From positions 1-7,790 of the forward strand of contig JASLDB010000047.1 in NCBI GenBank assembly GCA_030151665.1: 7,790 nucleotides of DNA. Reading direction: 5' to 3'. How positions within the stretch are numbered: the stretch's first letter is position 1; each line of letters opens with the position of its first letter. Source of the DNA: Neisseriaceae bacterium. GTDB lineage: Bacteria > Pseudomonadota > Gammaproteobacteria > Burkholderiales > Neisseriaceae. The notes under the pieces are model-generated. The model was not told the DNA's origin, searched no databases, and saw only the letters and a program-made list of their open reading frames with translations. Below, in pieces: positions 6,235-7,790 of the stretch. The translations under genes and the position numbers were made by a program.

Positions 6235-6875
6235 GAAAACAATCTGCGCATTATTTAGCCAGTAAAAACAAACAAAAAGGCACGACTTTATTGGAAGTTG
6301 TGGTGTCGATGTTTGTGGTGGCTTTTGGTTTGTTGGCATTTGTGGCTGTGCAATTAAAAACCCAAACCAATATCAAAGAAGCTTCAGCATTGACTGTGGT
6401 CAGTAATGCCACAGAAAATCTGATGGAAGGCATGTTGGCCAATCCAATCGTGTATGCTCCTGCTAATAATACATTTTATCGCAGCTATACCCATTATAAT
6501 TTTAAAGATATAAAGAAATTAGATTGTGCAAGCCAGACGGATGCAACCAAAACTGCCTGTGATCAGGTAGCAGCTTTTGCAAAAGAAGTAGCAGACGGTT
6601 TGGATACGGGTGTCAACATGAAACTTAAGGTCTGTTCAGGCGTTGCTGGTGGTGGACAATTGCCAACGTCGTCAGCTGAAATTACACAATTTATGGATTG
6701 TAAAAAACCAGATGGTGGTGGACTTGTTGCTGGTAAAGGCAGTGTGATTCGTGTGGCTTGGAATGTTGGCGACCCCAATCTGTCAGCAAGCGAGGGTGGG
6801 TTGATTACTGTTGAAGATGCTTCAACACAAGAGACGCAAGTGGCTTATACCTATCAATTGGAGGTCAATCAATAA
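6231..6875 (+). CDS. pilV: PilV/PilI-type minor pilin
   Basis: This is a prepilin-like protein expected to be part of the minor pilin complex that initiates type IV pilus assembly. It has 214 residues. The leader is 17 residues and ends KNKQKG; cleavage after Gly17 leaves TTLLE, with Glu22 at +5 and the unusual Thr at +1 where Phe or Met is normal. A hydrophobic segment runs to about residue 42. The NLMEGMLANP stretch (63-72) is characteristic of PilV proteins. Four cysteines (99, 110, 135, 157) may form disulfides in the periplasm. The ATG overlaps the fimT stop (ATGA), with GAGGG at 6216-6220 as ribosome binding site, so translation is probably coupled. The stop overlaps the next ATG by one base. 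By order it corresponds to Neisseria pilI. Confidence 0.87.
   Translation: MRKQSAHYLASKNKQKGTTLLEVVVSMFVVAFGLLAFVAVQLKTQTNIKEASALTVVSNATENLMEGMLANPIVYAPANNTFYRSYTHYNFKDIKKLDCASQTDATKTACDQVAAFAKEVADGLDTGVNMKLKVCSGVAGGGQLPTSSAEITQFMDCKKPDGGGLVAGKGSVIRVAWNVGDPNLSASEGGLITVEDASTQETQVAYTYQLEVNQ
6860..6864 (+). promoter_or_regulatory. Ribosome binding site for pilW inside pilV
   Basis: GGAGG lies within the last codons of pilV, 10 nt before the ATG at 6875. With the TAATG stop-start overlap this supports translational coupling and the chosen pilW start. Confidence 0.75.
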
Positions 6876-7790
6876 TGTCTTTATTGTCAGCACAACAATT
6901 ATTGAATCGGCACAAGCAGCAGGGTTTTACCTTAATAGAGCTTTTGGTGGCCAGTAGCTTGAGTTTAATTATTATCTTGGCCATGGGTGGTGCTTATCTC
7001 AAAACACAACAACTGAATGTTGCCAATGTGCGAAAAGTGACCAGTCAACAAAAAGCGAGAACAACTTTGAATATGGTGGCTTATAGCATTCGCAATGCTG
7101 GCAGTTATGGCTGTTATTCGTACAATGATGCCGATATTAACAATCGCTTGAGTGTGGATGATAAAATTAAGAATTCATTATTATCACCGGTAACAAAGAG
7201 CTTTTTTTTGGGTGATGCGAATAAAAGCTACAACAATGTACGCATGTTGACCAAGGCGCAATTGATTGAGAAATTTGGCGAAGAGACCATGAAAGCTAAA
7301 TTTTCTGATATCGGCGATGCTGCATTTGCTGTACAAGGGGCATATTCTAATAATTATGATCCTGTTAGCAGTAGTTATGCTAGTTGGAAAAGTACCGATC
7401 AGAGTATTAAAGCAGATATCCAGCGCCATGCTTGGGTGGTGGTATCCGATTGTCAAAAAGCAGTGGTAATGCCACAAGAAGGCGCTGCTGATGGTAAAAC
7501 AGGTACCAATAAAGGCAGTTTTGTTAATTGTGCTAATAATGCAAATAATGCTGTATGCTTTAATATGGGTACGACCACTGTTCGAACATACAATGAATAT
7601 GTTTACTTTGTTGGAACCCAGATAGCAACAGGTCGAACGGGGTTATTTCGCTTGGAATTGATGACAGAGAAAGCGGATGTTGCTGCTTTTGATTTGGATA
7701 AACCCGATTTCCTTATTGATGCGGGCACGGGGACGGTGGCGATGACGGTTGAGGCAGATTATTTGGCTCCAACCAAGCCAGATGAAATGG
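6875..7790 (+). CDS. pilW: PilW/PilJ-type minor pilin, 3' end outside window
   Basis: This reading frame stays open to the right edge: 305 codons plus one base, no stop. The leader MSLLSAQQLLNRHKQQG is cut after Gly17, giving FTLIE with Phe18 at +1 and Glu22 at +5, then a hydrophobic helix to about residue 42. The stretch MVAYSIRNAGSYGC (67-80) is the usual PilW pattern after the N-terminal helix. Four cysteines are visible (80, 193, 219, 228), and the middle is rich in Asn and Ser. In the cell it should join the other minor pilins in priming type IV pilus assembly. It overlaps pilV by one base (TAATG), so it is the third gene of an operon that probably continues with PilX-type genes. A run of eight T at 7202-7209 lies inside the coding sequence. 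By order it matches Neisseria pilJ. Confidence 0.9.
   Translation, partial: MSLLSAQQLLNRHKQQGFTLIELLVASSLSLIIILAMGGAYLKTQQLNVANVRKVTSQQKARTTLNMVAYSIRNAGSYGCYSYNDADINNRLSVDDKIKNSLLSPVTKSFFLGDANKSYNNVRMLTKAQLIEKFGEETMKAKFSDIGDAAFAVQGAYSNNYDPVSSSYASWKSTDQSIKADIQRHAWVVVSDCQKAVVMPQEGAADGKTGTNKGSFVNCANNANNAVCFNMGTTTVRTYNEYVYFVGTQIATGRTGLFRLELMTEKADVAAFDLDKPDFLIDAGTGTVAMTVEADYLAPTKPDEM
7202..7209 (+). repeat. T8 homopolymer inside pilW
   Basis: Eight consecutive T residues occupy codons Ser-Phe-Phe-Leu of pilW (residues 109-112). Gain or loss of one T would shift the frame and inactivate the pilin. The tract is seen directly; any slippage is inference. Confidence 0.9.

Noticed and set aside
7184..7477. 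Minus-strand open frame of 97 codons
   Set aside because: It is antisense to pilW, which has a convincing prepilin signature and an uninterrupted frame to the edge.

Overview
This window is an ordinary, well-conserved chromosomal stretch of a betaproteobacterium, most likely a member of the Neisseriaceae with AT-leaning base composition. Two things point there. The first is the gene order sodB (reverse), dnaB, then a run of minor type IV pilins, which is the layout I know from Neisseria, where the pilHIJKX genes sit behind dnaB. The second is that the SodB and DnaB proteins look very close to the Neisseria versions as I remember them. I cannot name the genus. No perfect Neisseriaceae DNA uptake sequence was found by eye.

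Left part (1-3252). The end of lon (ATP-dependent protease, 5' end cut by the window edge) is followed by hupB (nucleoid protein HU) and ppiD (membrane-anchored periplasmic chaperone). This lon-hupB-ppiD order is also found in enterobacteria and groups protein quality control with nucleoid structure. hupB has a clear promoter (TTGACA, 18 nt, TATAAA with an extended TG) and its own intrinsic terminator, so it is probably a separate unit. ppiD ends at a strong hairpin with T-runs on both strands, shared with the convergent sodB.

Middle part (3253-5469). sodB (iron superoxide dismutase) is on the minus strand and dnaB (replicative helicase) on the plus strand, diverging from a 188-bp AT-rich region that carries both promoters. 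The 3' end of sodB is unusual: the last codons plus the stop occur three times in tandem, in frame, as a 15-bp repeat.

Right part (5470-7790). Three overlapping genes encode prepilin-like proteins of the FimT (PilH), PilV (PilI) and PilW (PilJ) types. Each begins with a type III prepilin leader ending in Gly, with Glu at +5, and each has four cysteines in the visible part. They should be cut by the prepilin peptidase PilD and help start or prime type IV pilus assembly. PilW runs off the right edge; PilK/PilX-type genes would be expected beyond it.

I do not see a new defence, mobile or biosynthetic system here. No tRNA, rRNA, insertion sequence or CRISPR array was recognised, and no stretch longer than 300 bases lacks a gene. 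The observations most worth a second look are the sodB stop-codon repeat, the degenerate active site of PpiD, a T8 tract in pilW, a slippery heptamer with an immediate stop in ppiD, and the apparent lack of uptake sequences.
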